Origin: Strigops habroptila | Taxonomy: Eukaryota; Chordata; Aves; Psittaciformes; Psittacidae | DNA: 64,000 nucleotides | Direction of reading: 5' to 3' | Assembly: GCF_004027225.2 (NCBI RefSeq) | Contig: NC_044289.2 | Span: 10,643,761-10,707,760, forward strand | Part shown: piece by piece, positions 40,901 to 55,900 of the stretch | How the letters are laid out: each line of letters starts with the position of its first letter | How positions within the stretch are numbered: the first letter of the stretch is position 1 | Made by a program: the position numbers and the translations under genes | The notes under the pieces: generated by a model | Database searches by the model: none | Seen by the model: the letters and a program-made list of their open reading frames with translations, nothing else | Told to the model about the DNA's origin: nothing

Positions 40901-43900
40901 GGACATGGTGTAATACAGACAATCTAAACACATTTCAGTTAAGGTTAACCAAAATCTAGAACATAACTTTGCACGACTCCAACTTACAACTGGGACATAA
41001 TGTGCTTTATTATTTTTTGCAGTATGTTTTTCTCAATTCAAGATGCTGAACAATCTCAGAAATTGCTGTGCATCTTACAGGGAATTTTATAGATTGTAAC
41101 TCCCAGGTATCAGCAGACATGGTCAGAGTACTGATAAAGATCTAACACAACTCAAGAATTTAGACTGTTCTATGTATTCAATTCTTTAAGTCAGTGCTAA
41201 AGTAAATCCTTTCCATTTGGTTCCAGGATTTCAGAGTAACTTGCACAAAAAGATCAATTTTAACTCCAGATTTTACTTTACTCACAATTCATTTTGACAC
41301 TAAAATCCCAAGGAGTGTACCAACACAGAACAAGAATTCCCATTCTAGGAACAATACAAAATACTAAGAAAAGGTATTAGCTTCACATATACCCCCCAGC
41401 TAGGGAAAACAACACAGCCAGGGCCCCCTTTTTCTTTGCTACTAGTCCTCTGAAAAGCATAAGAATGAATCTGCAATACAAAACTTAACATTTCTCAGGC
41501 TGAAAGAGATGTAGATTTGTTTTCTTTAATGCTCTGACAGCACAGATTATGGAACAAACAAATCTCAATCGGGGCAAGGGGAATAGACTCATGATTTTCT
41601 TTTTGGCAAGGGAGTACATGCAATCTCCTTTTATTGTGTCTGAATTAATACCATCGAAAGAGTCTGTCTGTACTTTGCTTAGCTGCTTCAAACAAACGGC
41701 CAAAGCTCCTTGACTTTTACCCAACTCCTGTGAAACCCCAGCAGCACTGTTACGGATTTCAACTCGTCTCTCCCATTATGTTTTGTCAGTGATTTGGTGC
41801 GCAGATCCTTGCAGACACAGTAACGACTACAGCCCTCCTCCTGTTGATTGGGAGCTCTATTATACATGCCTGAAGGGATTAAAAGGACTGCATGGACAGT
41901 ACATTAAACTATAATGATGGTCTACATCTGTTGTGGTCTCTAGGCACATGGTAAATATTCTGTACCCATACAGTGATCAGAAGCCTGCAGAACAGGTTTC
42001 TAAACCTTCCTGAACATAATATCCAGGGTTAACTGCCTATGGAACTTTTTTTCCCCCACCTTTTCTTATCAGAGGGCCTCCTGCTGAGAAACCAAAGGGT
42101 GGAGAGATTTCCTTGGGTTTGACAGCTTTGCTGCCCCAATCACTCAGACCGTGACTCCGTCTGTTTGTGCAGGTATGCACCCATTCAACCGCGGGCAGAA
42201 AGCAGAGGGAGATGTGTACTTGCAGGCCACTCTGACTGTCACTATAAAGGTTATACTGCAGTGACCATCTGGGAAAGACATTAAGACCAAATGTCTGATG
42301 ACTGTGTAATCCATGGGATAGAGTAAAGGGTTTGGGCAGAGGCGACAAAAAAGGAGCAACCTAGGCTGGGCTATTCATTCATGCTTCAATTTGGTGGTTT
42401 AACTTCTGTTAATGCTGTGAGCAAATTATCTTCTAAACACCTGAGATGAAGTGATGGGCTTTGAGGAGCCCATACCTATGGCAAGGACCATAGAGGTTTT
42501 CCCTCAGAAACCAAACACAGAATTTTCGCATGAACTCATGTCAGAAAACATACATTGAGGCATTCATGATTAATAATATTACTACGATTGATAATCCTTT
42601 TTGTGAATTCCTCACTCTTTTCCCAAAATCAAGAGTTTTTTGGTCAGTTCCCTATTGCTGCCATCACCAAGGGGCATCATGTGAAACCATTTGAGATTTT
42701 GTAGCTAAAGAACACAGGAGTTTAGATCCAAATGTCTGAAGCTATGGTTGATGTTCCTCCTCCCCTCTTCCCAGATAAATCACCCCAGAAAGAGGTGTTA
42801 TTCTTCAGCTTCATCAATTTTATAGACTAATTCTTTGAGTGCCTTGCACAGCAGCTCTACCAATGCAACAGACAGGAAGACACTGTGACATTAATGTAGG
42901 TGAGGGGAATGGTGAAGATCATATAAACTGACAGATCATATAAAACTTTTCTGGAGGAAGACATACAGGACCAAGACCTCCATGTGTGAGATTTAATTCA
43001 AAGCACGTGCATGTCCAGTTACAGGCACATGAATGTTTTATGATGAATTATGGACAAAAATAAGATTTTTAGGCCCTGATACTTATTTACTCTGAGATTA
43101 ACACTTCCTACATTTTTTTAGTAAGAGATTCTGAAACTCTATCAACCTCTGGCTCACTGCTTCACTTGTACTTGATAGTTCAGCTCAATTAAACATTTCT
43201 GAATTGTGTTACTATTTAATGGTTCCCAGGACAGCCTGTCTGAGTGTGCTGTACTTCCCTCTTGGTTTAAGGTCTGTTCCAAAGCCCACCAAAGCCTCTG
43301 GTTGTCTTTGGATCAAGCCATTAGCCTGTAATACTTTTATAACACAACCATTTCCCTTATAGGAAAGCCCCGAGGAATTTAATACTGATGAAACAAATTA
43401 AGAACTACCAAAAAAAAAAAAATCCTTCTAGAGAAGTTTCTCAAAGAGCCTGTTGTAACTTAATAGAAAAGGTGATTAATTCATTTAAAAAAAATTCCTG
43501 TTCGTATCATTCTTTACATTTGTATAAAGGAAACGGCTCCCACGGCCAACAGGAACAGCTTGTGGAGACTGCTTTTGATAAACCTTTTCTGGCTCCGCTC
43601 CCCAACCCCACTGCATCCCCACACCAGCTCCTCTAGGGATGGCAGCTTCTGCCTTTGTGGCAGCACATCAGCAAGCTCGCAGGTACTGCAGTGGCAAGTA
43701 CACCTCCATGGACCCATCACACCCCCAGACCATCACCACCTGTCCCCATGCAGCAGATCCCAACTGTGCACCCTCTAAACTTGTGCAGGAGGCAGCAGAC
43801 GAAGGCATCTGCTTCAGAGGTTTTATGCTAGGACAAAGTCAGCCCATTAAGAGAATTCTCCATATGCATACTGCAGCCCCTACCCAATGCAAAGCATGAC

Positions 43901-46900
43901 CACATAGCAGATCTACACAGCACAAGTTTATGTTTCCTGATCCTGCCTAATTCTTTCTGTTTTTTGCAGGCAGAAGGTTTGAGCTTACACATGTATACCT
44001 CAGACTGCTTCCTTCATTACATTCCCTGGGAAAAGTAACTGCTTCAATTACCTTGTACAACATGGGTCTGAATAAATCCCTGCTTGGAAACACGTGCTTG
44101 GTTTTCAGAGGGTGCTGTTAGAAGTGTTAGTAGCATTCCAAGTGCTGCAGTAGACTTCCACACCACAAACACCATTTTATATCCTTTACAACTGTGCACA
44201 TCTAACAGCGAACAATAAATCTATCTTACTAATTACACATTCAGCTTGTTATAACAATCATAAAACAAGTACAGCTGCTAAAGCCATGAAATGATGTCAA
44301 ATCATATTTCTGCTTTCTAGAGAGATGTCGGGTTATTTTCCAGTCTCCTGATGAAGTTGACTGTTCAAAGCCATGTGTGGAAACAGCTGCCAACTAGGTC
44401 ATCCACCTTTAATTAGGTAATGATATTGTCTTTTTTTCTACCCATTTAAAAGTGTTTGACATTCTGTAATTCAAAGTGACTTAAGTGTTTATCATAAAAA
44501 GCTGCCTTAAGAAGAAACTGAAGCACCTGGTACTAAATCCAAGAGCCAGCATTTTCTCCTTAGCAGCCAAGTTCAGTCTGTTCAGCCACAGAGTTACTTC
44601 AAAAAAAAATAAATGGAATTGCCTGCATTTCAAAGGGGGTATCTAAAGTACGGGTGGATAAAGATACAGTTCCTAAAACCCCTTAAAAATGTGAGCTTCA
44701 GCAGCCACATGGGAAACAGAGCCAGTATTATTCATGGCAGATGAGCCTGAGCAACACAAAATCTCTCTTAAAAAGTTGTCTGAGATTCATAAGAAAACAC
44801 TGGTCTAACAAAAAATGTGTTAACTCATTCAGACTAGAGTTAATGCTGTCTGGCTGCTAGATAGGCTCTTTCTTGCAGAAGAGAGACGTTGAAAGAACAT
44901 CCTGATGTCCCACCTAGCAGCAGCTGAACAATAAAAGCCTTTGAAAAACAAGGGGCTACTCGCAACATGAAAGGGAGGTAAATTAAATTTACACATGTTA
45001 GAAGGAAATACCACAGGACATATTTATACAAATATGTCTGAATAAAATCAGCAGCATCTGTTTGCAAAGCTGTCTCATTAGCTGCCCCCACAGTTCCCGA
45101 CGCAATTTGGCTGGACAAGCAGTAATGCTAAAAGAATTAAATTTTACCTTCCCATATCTGGATGCAAAGGTTCCCGTGAGTAAGGAGTGAAAAATAATTA
45201 TCGTCTCATCCAAATCCCACACAAACACACGCTGTGATGACAGATGGGGTGGAAAAAAGAAATATAGTTACATATTAAGCAACTGCAAGAATTCGTTCAG
45301 TGAGGAAGTATGTCCTGTTGGACTTGAGCTTTTAAAGATCACAAACCTATTTGGAGCACTGACTGTAGATGCTTTGTGAAAGGAGGCAAAATGAAACATG
45401 GGGAATTTTGGAATTGTGTGTGCGCTGGTCATCTTGAGTGTCTGCTCTCCTAACAACCACTGAAATCCCCTGTTGCATGTCAAGTCGGGGGAACGAACCA
45501 GCAGACTTATAACAAGCCCAAAGGAAAAAAAACCAAAGAACATCTGAAGAATAGTTTGAGATGCTGATAATATAGACATTGAGGAATTATTTTGACTACT
45601 GATGTCTGTAGGCTCCAGTTGTATTACTCATTTTATTCTGGTTCTTACAACTCACTAGTCTGATGGTGGGATTTGCTAATAGATGCAACGGTTTATCTTT
45701 GCTGGCTTTATTAAGGGAATGTAAATCAAAGTTATTACCTCAATCTCACTGTCAGCAGTAGGGGAAGGATCGTTGCTTCTTTTTGACCGGGCTCGTACCT
45801 TGCCATCTGACCCTCTGTGATGTCTGTCTGTTTCTATATCTTTTGCTGGTGTTGTTGAATATTCCCCTGTTATGAAAAAAGAAATTCCATTGTAAACTTG
45901 AATTTTGCACTGTATCATTATAATTAGAGCATGAAAACTTTTAATGGAGATCACCAGAAACATTCGGAAAACACAATCAGAAAATCTTGCTCTTTTCAGG
46001 TCAATAGCTGACGTTTTTAGAGAAATAACTTCTAACGCCTAAGATTTGTTAAAACAATTCAAAAATCACCAAGACTGTATGGATAAAATTTTAAAATGGA
46101 TGTATCACTTCAAAAACCTTATCACATTTTTCACTGAAAGAAAATAGCTTGTTGAATTTTACTCCCCGCCCCAAATTAGAAAGCAATAGAAAAGGACACC
46201 CAAAACCAGTTCAACTTCTGAAAAAAAATATGTGTTTTAATTTAAAATTTGATGAATGGTTATGATTAAAAATATACTTGCAACATCAACTTTTATTTAA
46301 AAATACAGAACTAGCCTCTTTAGACATATTCCATTTCACAGAGGATAATATTTGAGAAAAGACAGTCAAAGGTGAACTTCCCTTGTATAAAGTATCTGTT
46401 TTGTTTGGCTTGAGTTTCACAAACCTGTCTGGATTTCACTTACCTTACATTACAAATCCTTTTCAAACATATTTTTCTTTTCACCTTGCTAAGTTGTGGC
46501 CTCTCCAGCTTCCTAGAATAATCATATTCTTCTTCAGAGAAGCTTGGATTGTGCCTAACAAGCCTTTCTGAAATCGCCCTTTCTCAAAAAGGCTGAGATA
46601 AGATCTAAGGAGCAGAAAATCCTTCAACTGCTTTTAGAGCAATCTGCGATCACTTCTTTTTAAAAAACAATATTAGTTTATTTTTCTTTTAGAGCAACCA
46701 CAGATGTTCAGATTTGTTTCATAAGTCAGCAGACCTACAATGGGCGTAGACTGTGATCATCCACAAATTATGTGGCGTTTTACATAAATGTTATTGCATG
46801 CCAATGAAAACTTTAGTAGGGAAGCGATATCCGAAGATTGTACTTGAACAGCACATTGAGGATCATAATCTGTCAGTAATTCCATAAACCATTTAAGCTT

Positions 46901-49900
46901 TGAGACTTTAAAAATCAAGTACTCAAAGAGAAGCCACAAATTTTGAAACCTTTATGTGTACAATTCATCTTGAACTTCCAACTCAGACAAACAATTTGTG
47001 CTGATTTTTTTAAGAGGGACTTTCTCTCGATGTACTTATTGATGAATGCATATATTACATGTTACTGTAAGAGGGGAATATAAACCACAACAGAGACATG
47101 GGCTAAAAAATCATCAGACAAGCAGGAAACTCTGGCACTTTTCCAGAGCATGGCTGTTTGTTTTGAACTCAGTGATACTTTTGTTAGCCCTCAGACCTGA
47201 TCTGGGTTCTGTATGGAATTGGTTTATCTTTCTGTTCTACCTTTAGAGGAGATCAAACCTCAGAGACTCATGGAAATGACACAGGATGGTTTCAGAGAGC
47301 GTGGATGTTCTAATCTTTCCAAAACCCGGTGTTGTACCATGTAAACAGAACTCTTTAAGTGCTAGGAAATCTGATATATCTGTGTAAAAATATGTGTTTT
47401 AATACATTCTAATGACAAGGTTCCAGTATTTATGTCTACAGGTGGCTGAGACTGGCAAACTGAAAGCAGAAGAGATGCACCTACCAGACAGCGATTCTGT
47501 GCTCTGACTGGTGATATTGTGGGAAGACTCCTGCAGAGAGTAAGTGGAGGTCGGGATGGCTGAGGGGCTGATGCTGTTTGCAGACACATACGGAGAGTTG
47601 TAGGAGGAGCTGTAATACTGTGAGTACTGGCTTTGAGGAAAGCTTGGGTATGATGAATATTCCTTTGAGGAGAAAAGAAACATCTAACTTCTGTGTATCT
47701 GGATTTATCTTGTAAATGAGTAAGGCACCACAAAGGCCATGTTATCTATGCATGCAGCAGGAATATTTCACTAAAGAACCACATCTCATTCACTTAGGAA
47801 ATCACATTTCTGCTTCTCTCAAATATACTCCTGTTTTATTATGATCAACTAATCAACAAGAGGTCAGAATTCTGCTTTTTCTATAGGATTTTAGTTATCA
47901 GTGCGGACACATTTTGTATAAGAGTTCAGCAATTTTATGCAAGAGTAAAGTAGGGCAGCTTTTTGAAAAGGGCCATGATGGAACACATTCTCTGTTAATA
48001 ACAGAACACCTAAGAAATCAGAAGAACAGAATGAATAACTGGGTAAGGAAAGGAGCAAAACTGTCTGCATTTTCCCATGAACAGCAACACTTCCTGATCA
48101 GACATTAGAATAGGCTACAAAAATGAAGAAAAAAAGAAGTAGCAACTGTTTTGCAGCAATGTTCACAGTTGAGTTTGTCCAACTATCTCAGCAATAACTA
48201 AATGCCTGACTACTCTTTCCTACCTACAGAAAAACACCTAAAAATACAGGGTGGAAGTGACCTTGGGGAGCTGAGGTATCATAGATCCCTTTGTCTTTAT
48301 TTTAAACCTCTCAAACAAACTTCCTGCCATTATCCTCATATGTATGGGGGTTCTTTTTGTGAGAAGCAGGACACTGGAATAGATTAGAAATCTTCTCTCT
48401 GGACAATTAAAACATAAAAGGTTTAATCTGGTTGTGTTTTAACTGCAACTCCTGCTCTTGTCCACCTATTTGCTTTTTCAGATAGAGAACTGTGTTCATG
48501 CTCTAGGGATTGTCTTTCAGCAGAAGGTTTTTATTTCCTCAGAAATGCTAATTAGTCTCTGGTATTAAATAAAACTAAATAATAAATAGTCTTTAGAAAG
48601 ACTAAAAGCACTTTCCTCCTTAACAGCTTACATCTTTGTCTGTGACAGCTATTTCATTAACTTTCAGTCACCAGGGAGCTCTCAAGAATAAAGACTCAAG
48701 TTGTCATAAGAGCAATTAAACTGAAAAAGAAATGAGAGAATTTCATTGTTTTCTCTTAAGGAATATAACAAAACAATGAAAACAGCCCAATTATTTTTCC
48801 CTTTTTTAGGTAACCTCCATACTTCAATCAAATGCACTTCTATCAGCAAATGCTGATGTTTTTAGCCAAAACTGAAGTAATAAAGAACTTGCCCCCTGTT
48901 GTCATTAAAAATACAAGTCAACCATCATCTTCCAAACAAGGAATTGAAATTACTGGCAACCAAAACACATTTTCTGGGACAGTCTACTCATTTGTTTGGT
49001 CCAATCAAAACCAGCCATTTGCTACTGAAAAACATCTGTCTTGTGTATATATGCATGCTGTTTATTTATACACACACATTTATCAGGGTATCTGAAGCAT
49101 GAAGCCCACAGACAGGTGTATTCTCAAAGAAGGAAGCGCACAGACAGCTCAGATGGCTCAATATTCATCACAGCCTGCCAACACTCTTTCAAATTGTTCA
49201 TATTTATTACACAGTGCCAAGACAGCAGACGACAGGATCCTGGAAGCAGAGCTCTCTGCAGAGGATGGAAAACATATCTGAAAGTTGTAAGATGGCAGAG
49301 GAATGATGAAACTCTTGGCACTGCTACAGCAGCACAGCAGAGATTGCCAGGGCATCCTCCTCCTGCAAGGACTGAACTCTGTGTATTGATACACATGTCT
49401 TAAAATTAATTAAGATATCTAGAAGTCCTGGACAGGCCACAGGAGTAGAGCAGAATGGTGTTCAGCAGAATGCAAGGCAATGCCTTCCTTAAATATATGT
49501 AAATACCAGAATAATCTTTGTGATCTACAAATATTCCAAGTGTTTAAAATAAGTGCCAAGGTTGCCAATATTAAATGCTGAACCATACCTGATGCACAGC
49601 ACTGAATCCTGCAGAATTTGTCAGGCCATTAGCTCCCTGGTAAATCCCTGTTGTGCCTAAGGGGAAGAAAACCATGGTCATAAAACACACCAGCAATCAA
49701 AGTAACAGGATATATTAATACAAATAATTTCCAACAGGAAGTAAAGTACTGGCTCAATAGAAAAAAGTATATCACAAATCTTGACAATTGCAGGCTGTAA
49801 AGACTTCGGGCTATTACTGAAGTCTGCTAACTGAAAGGCATTCAAAGACAACCATTACATACACTAAACCAAACACTGCCAGAGCTAGGAAACAAAACTG

Positions 49901-52900
49901 GAAAACAAGGATTCAACCCAAATTTAAAATTTAGTTACTTTTTTCAATAAATAATGGAAGAGTATTTTTTATCATCTTCTGTAAGAAACTCCTTCAGATT
50001 ATGCATACAACCATGCACACACTCCTTGATTCCAGGTATGTCCTGGAATCTGTCCTTATGTCCTTTGTTCCCTGTGTTGATATCCCAAATGTGAGAACAA
50101 TATTGCTGATATTTCTGGGACCGCAGGGAGAAAAACCATTGCTTCATCCTACAACATCAGGAAGAGAAAGGATGGCCATGTGAGTTTTACATGGTTCTGT
50201 TCCGAATGAAGCAGCTTATAGCTAGCCAGGCCTCCTTAGCTGGAGGAAGGATTAATACAAAAATTTTATGGGTGGAGAAGTAAAGGTTCAGAGAAGATCT
50301 ACAGGTACAGTCCTCCTCTGCCTCCCATCAGGAAAGCGGTAGGAGAGCTGCAAGCTTCCCATCCCCTGCATACTGCACCCCTGGCAAGTTCTAGCCTTGA
50401 TTTAACTTCAGTCTATGCTGCTTTTATTTCAAACTTTTCCATTTCACACGGGTGGGGAACTTCCTCTTAAGTTTGTGTGGTTTGATGAGAATCTATACCA
50501 AAAGTCTTCTTCCAGTGTTTCACAACAGTGCTTGCTCCAAGGGCTGGCTGTTCATACACAGGAGGCAAAAGCTGGACTATGTCAGATTCCATCCTAATGG
50601 AAGGTGGTGGGCTCCAAAGAGCACTCAGCCCCACTACATCTGCAGTGAAAGAGGTATGATTGTGGTGCTGCATGGCCACAGCGGGCTCTTGTCTGGGCTT
50701 CATTTTGTCACCTCGACGTACCAGGAGACCAAGCTCTAATTAGGCACTCAGCTTTTTTTTCTTTCCTGGTTTCTTACCATATGAATGACTTTGAGCAGTC
50801 CTGTTTTAACCATATGACACTCTGCATGTCTTCATGTGGCAACCTTTCTCCCAAAATCCACTTGCTTGTTTTTATTTTAAGACGCCAGCTTAGCTAGGGA
50901 ATGGACAGCTGAACAAACTCCACTCTGCCAAGTGCAGCTACAAAGCACATGCACTGAGAAATAGATCTCAAGCCAAAAAGAAAAAAGAGGGAGGACTCTG
51001 CCCTCCAGAACTAACTGGCTGCCACATGCAGTCCTTAAAAAGAAAAGGGCAGAGAAGGGGAAAAGAGGGTGCAGGTGACTGCCAGGCACCTGGGGGTCTG
51101 GGTCTCCCCGAGTCCCCTGCACATGCTGGCGGGTGGGTTCGGATGATGCATCCTCCTGGCACACACCCTTCGGAGGCAGCTCTGGGTGGATCAGTATCCA
51201 ATCCCTCCTCCTCCCCACAACCCATACAGGGAGACTGCCCAGAGCAGCATCCCAAAGACAGCCATGCATTCAGCTATTGGCATTTCCCCATCTCCCACCC
51301 ACACTAGGCTTTGCTTTCTGCAGTTTTTCAAGAAGTCACGAGTATGCGGCAGGATGAATATATTCCTGTGGTAACTAAGCACTTCTCACCACTGTGAAGG
51401 GGAGTAATAGAGCCCCAGTGCTTACAGGCAAAAACAACTTTCACAGAACACAAAACAGCTCTTGTACACCAGATCTCAAAACAATACAGGGGGGAATTTT
51501 TGATCTAACTGTCATTTAGAAACAATCCATCATCCTTTATTAAAGCTGTCAAGAGAGGGATGAGTTACCTCCAGGGACTCACACTTTATGTGTAAATTGT
51601 GATGAGAACAAGTTTATTGCTGTGCTATCTGCACATGATACCATAGCCTCCTGGTTTCCAAACAATCAGAGAGAAGTATAAAAAGGAGAGATGTGCACAG
51701 CTGAAGTGAACTTACTGCGAGCTGTGTACCAGCCATGCAGAGCGAGTGTGTCCACACACACAGAGGGCAGGAATGTGAGCAGGGAGAAGAGAGTAGAAAC
51801 AGAGTGGTTGAGGTGATGGGGAACAACTCATGCTCCATAGCTTCCACAGTCCAACGTGACTAGACCTTAAGTAGTGGGTTTTACACTGGTTTTAGAGAAT
51901 ATATTTTTACCATTTTAGCTGAGCTACTCCAGATGAATTTCAGGTGTCCCTACAGGCTGCTGCAGCCTGGCTCCCTCTGCCCAGGGGATTTTCAAAAGTA
52001 AGGACTGTGGTGCAAAGACAGAAACTAAACTTACCCATTTTTTACCTGCATAGTTAAATACTTTGTGCTTCAGATTGGTATTTTCAACAACCTGAAGTTC
52101 AACAAGCCAAGGAAAGATTTTGGCAACTCAGGATTTTCACTTATTCTGGCCCCTGTCATTGTGCCCTGACCAAGTAGTAGTACCATTTGAGCAGTTTGTC
52201 TAAACTGAGATCAAACACAACTGCTCTTCATGAGCAGAGAATGAGGCCTGCTTGTTACAGTTTTTTTGAGCAGCCTTGTGGAATTCAGCAGTTCAGAACA
52301 CGTATAAGAGCCTGCCCCAAATGCTTTTCCTCCCCAAGTTGTTGATAACAAATAAACATGTACTGTGAGGGTGGTGAGGCGCTGGCACAGGGTGCCCAGA
52401 GAAGCTGTGGCTGCCCCATCCCTGCCAGTGTTCAAGGCCAGGTTGGACACAGGGGCTTGGAGTGACCTGGTCTAGTGGAAGGTGTCCCTGCCCGTATCAG
52501 GGTGCTGGAACTAGATGAGCTTTAAGGTCCCTTCCAACCCAAACCAGTCTGTGATTCTATGATTTCCATAATAAAAATAATTCTGCCAAGTGCAATTTCA
52601 GTTTTGCATCAGTAAATTTTACGCTCAAGAAACACTATAAAATTATGATCAGACCTTGTATAGTGGCATTGTCAATTTAGCCCTACCCCCATGTAACCAT
52701 TTATTTCAAGTGCTTTCCCAGGTCATAGCACTTCTTGTAAGATTCAGAGATAGACTGAAATGACATAAGAAAGCAGTGCTTATGCAAAATGAGGCACTCC
52801 TAGGAAGCCTCTTGGTAAGCAACGTACATGAATGCCTGGCCCCCTCCCATTTCTGAGTGGATACTGCCCATTTCCACAGGACTTTTGCTTTCATATATAT

Positions 52901-55900
52901 TGGCTTTTGTCCCTGACCTCTGAGGACAGCACACTATCTCAAACTACAGCTGATTTTACATTTGCAATACTGTAGATGTGCGAGCAAACGATTTGTTTCT
53001 ATCCATCTTGGTAGCTCAATGACAAGTAATTGCATTCAAACTCCTACTTGCAAACCAGAAACAAGCCTAGGATCTCTCCCTTTGGATCTTCTCCATCTGG
53101 AATATGGTTCACATCTGTGTTCAATCAAACCAGTTGCTAAATGTCACAATGCCCTCATTCACAGGTAGCTTAAAGAACATTTAGCTGGTAATAAAACAAT
53201 CCGGACTCTAGAGTAGAATAGCTCTTCAGATGTATGGTACTGTAAATGTTCCTGTAAAGTATGTATATCACAAACACACTTGCATGAAAAGACACCGCAT
53301 AAAAGGCGTGCATATGCTGCACATATTCAGTGCCATGACTTTTCCTTGGTAAGTAGATGCGGCCCTTCTCTGTGTGGATGTCCAAGGGCAACATGTATAG
53401 AGAAACTCTTTGTGAGCTGATTGATGGTATATTCCTGTTCTCACAGATGGATTTCATTTGCTATTTTTCCCTCATTCCCTTTTTAATTCAAGTATTTTTA
53501 AAATCTATGCCACAGTCAATGATAATTTCAATGCTGTGTGATCTGGAGTGTGCTCCTGCAAAAACTTTCATGCCAGCTTTTCCTTCTTCTCAGTTTCTCT
53601 CTGTCTTTCAGTCACTGCAATAACAGGCTGCATTTCTTCCCCTCCTTCCCAGCTAAGAGCACATAAAAAAAATAAGGAAATATTCATGGTTATTTTCAGT
53701 ATCTTCAGAACTAAGCTCTGGCATTGCTAAAAAAAGTTTTCTTTCAGCTTATGAATACACAGTATGACATAAGGGTATTGGTGTCTTAGGGAGTTGTGAT
53801 TACACAGACAGGCCGGGCCGGTGGCACAGTTCAGATCAATAACAGAGCAAGCTTTGAAAATCAGGTTTGTGTCCTTGAATTTCACAGGTCAAGGGGCCCT
53901 GACATCAGGGAGGAGTTCTCCAAGTCTCCTGTACTGCTCAAAAGAGAGCAAGTTACTGTATTTAGAAGAACAGACGGTTTGAACATCCAGTATTCAACAA
54001 AATACTCCACAATCAGAGGAGGAGATAGCCAGGTTCAACACAGGTGGACAGCAGGGCATTTATCACAGCTCACAATTGCCAGCAGCAATTGTGAGTCCAT
54101 GAACACTCAAAAGATGGAATAGTGGACTCAGATGAGGGTGTTCAGAGGGTGGTTACCATGAGCACTTGTGAATACACTTGACATAGAACAATGAAGCTTA
54201 GATCCAAGCATTTCCTCTAACTTGTAGATGAATCACATTCACAGTGGTTCCAGGGAAGAGTTCTCTCAAAGGATTATTTGATCACTTAGCACTAATAAAA
54301 TAAATGCCTACAGGGTACAGCTGAACTGCATGGTATTTTACAAGCTTGCATATAATGGCTTGTGTATTCTTATATCAGCAAGCCGTTTTCCTACAGAAAA
54401 CAATGTTGACTGTGAGTGATGCAAGGAAAGGCCTTAGTTTAACTCCCAGAAGAGTGTGCGTTACTCTGTGCTATGAAGAACATCTGGCTGAAGACTTGCA
54501 TGGTTATTCAGAAAGGTTCTTTCCAGTGCTTTAGTTCTCTGACAAGCTAATGTTTCCTGCAGTAAATATTGCCTTCTCCAAGCTGCTACTTTTTTAGTGA
54601 GAGGTTAAGCACTCATCAAAATTACCTCCCACCAGCTATACTCCAGTGCCTTGTAAGGTTCCAAATCCTACAACATCTGCCTGCATTTATTGGGCAAAAA
54701 ACCTCATAAAATGTTGCATGGCTGTCAGCTGCGGAGGTATTTCAAGACTATCTGACCTGTGAAAGGAGAAGAAAAACTCAACCCATATGTACTTTGCAGC
54801 ATATTGCTCAACTGTTTGCCATTAGGCATACTGAACCCTTTCCCAAAAACAGCCTTGTATTTCTGTCTGGAAGGGCTCAGACACTATAGAGAAGAGCACA
54901 CTGTATTAACCTAGATGAAAAGTATGCTTCTACAATGTGACAGCACTTGACATCAGCACTGTCTATTAAAGGACATTGCTCCCAGAAGCATATGCACACC
55001 TCCTGCAGATAATACTCTCAGATATGCAGCCCATTTAAAATACGTCCACTGGTCTCCCCCTACCACCCCATTCAGCCCTGCCGGCCTGACCAGGTGTCTG
55101 GGGGCACTGTGATATAAAACACATTTCATGGCACAGTTTTTCTGAGTCCAAGCTCTTTCCCTGCTGCCTGCTTCTGGGAGTACTCAACCCACAGAGCCTC
55201 AAAGAGCTTTAATAAGTGATGACCGGAGCAGCTTTAAGGGCCTGGCTTTTACCATCCTTTTGAGCCTGCTCACCTGTACAGCTCAATCCAGCTCAGCAAT
55301 GGTGTTGAAAGTGCTGGGATGGTTTATATTTACTCTCAGGATTTGAACCATGGGAAAGCAATTAAATTTTATTATATTTTTGAGAAAGTGTTCCTTTTAA
55401 CCACTACTATGAAATGATGCTGCAGCTATAGAAAGAAGTCACACTGGATTCTCTTGAAAAACCAATCACAAGGAAACGTTTTGGGCCAAAATGTGAACAT
55501 CCTTACAACAATGATGTAGACTGTCTCTGTGCAATCCCTTGTTGAAAAACCAGCCAGCAAACCTGACTTTATTTGGGTGACTCCACAGACGCCAAAGATT
55601 CAAGGTTTCTTCAGCTGCAGTTTCATCCTGAACACAATCCTCCACTGACAGATCACAAGACATGATAAAGGAAAGCTGGATTTGTCACCTCCTGTGCTGT
55701 TTAGTGGCTACAGGGTTCCAGTTCCCAGGTCAGCTTTAAAATCTAAGTAGCCCTATAACATTTGCTATCATGCAATTGGGGATAAAAACATGGCCTGTGA
55801 GCACACCTACATGTTTAGCAACTCCCCCTCTGAGCAAGGTGAACCTCTAAATACCCTGATGAGCCAAAACAGAGCAGAAGTTACAGATCATTTGTCAGGC

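Larger units (their letters stand above)
32452..45147 (-). other. EYA2 intron of 12.7 kb
   Basis: The largest intron, between the nucleophile exon and the next Eya-domain exon. It holds the CR1 copy at 36463-36842, a hairpin-forming repeat at 32986-33010, an (AAT)n run near 37750, and AT-rich stretches at 34555-34640, 37480-37730 and 40000-40210 that look like candidate enhancers by composition only. Confidence 0.65.

Noticed and set aside
54085..54095. AATTGTGAG resembles half of a bacterial lac operator
   Set aside because: Chance resemblance in vertebrate intronic DNA; there is no vector or bacterial sequence around it.
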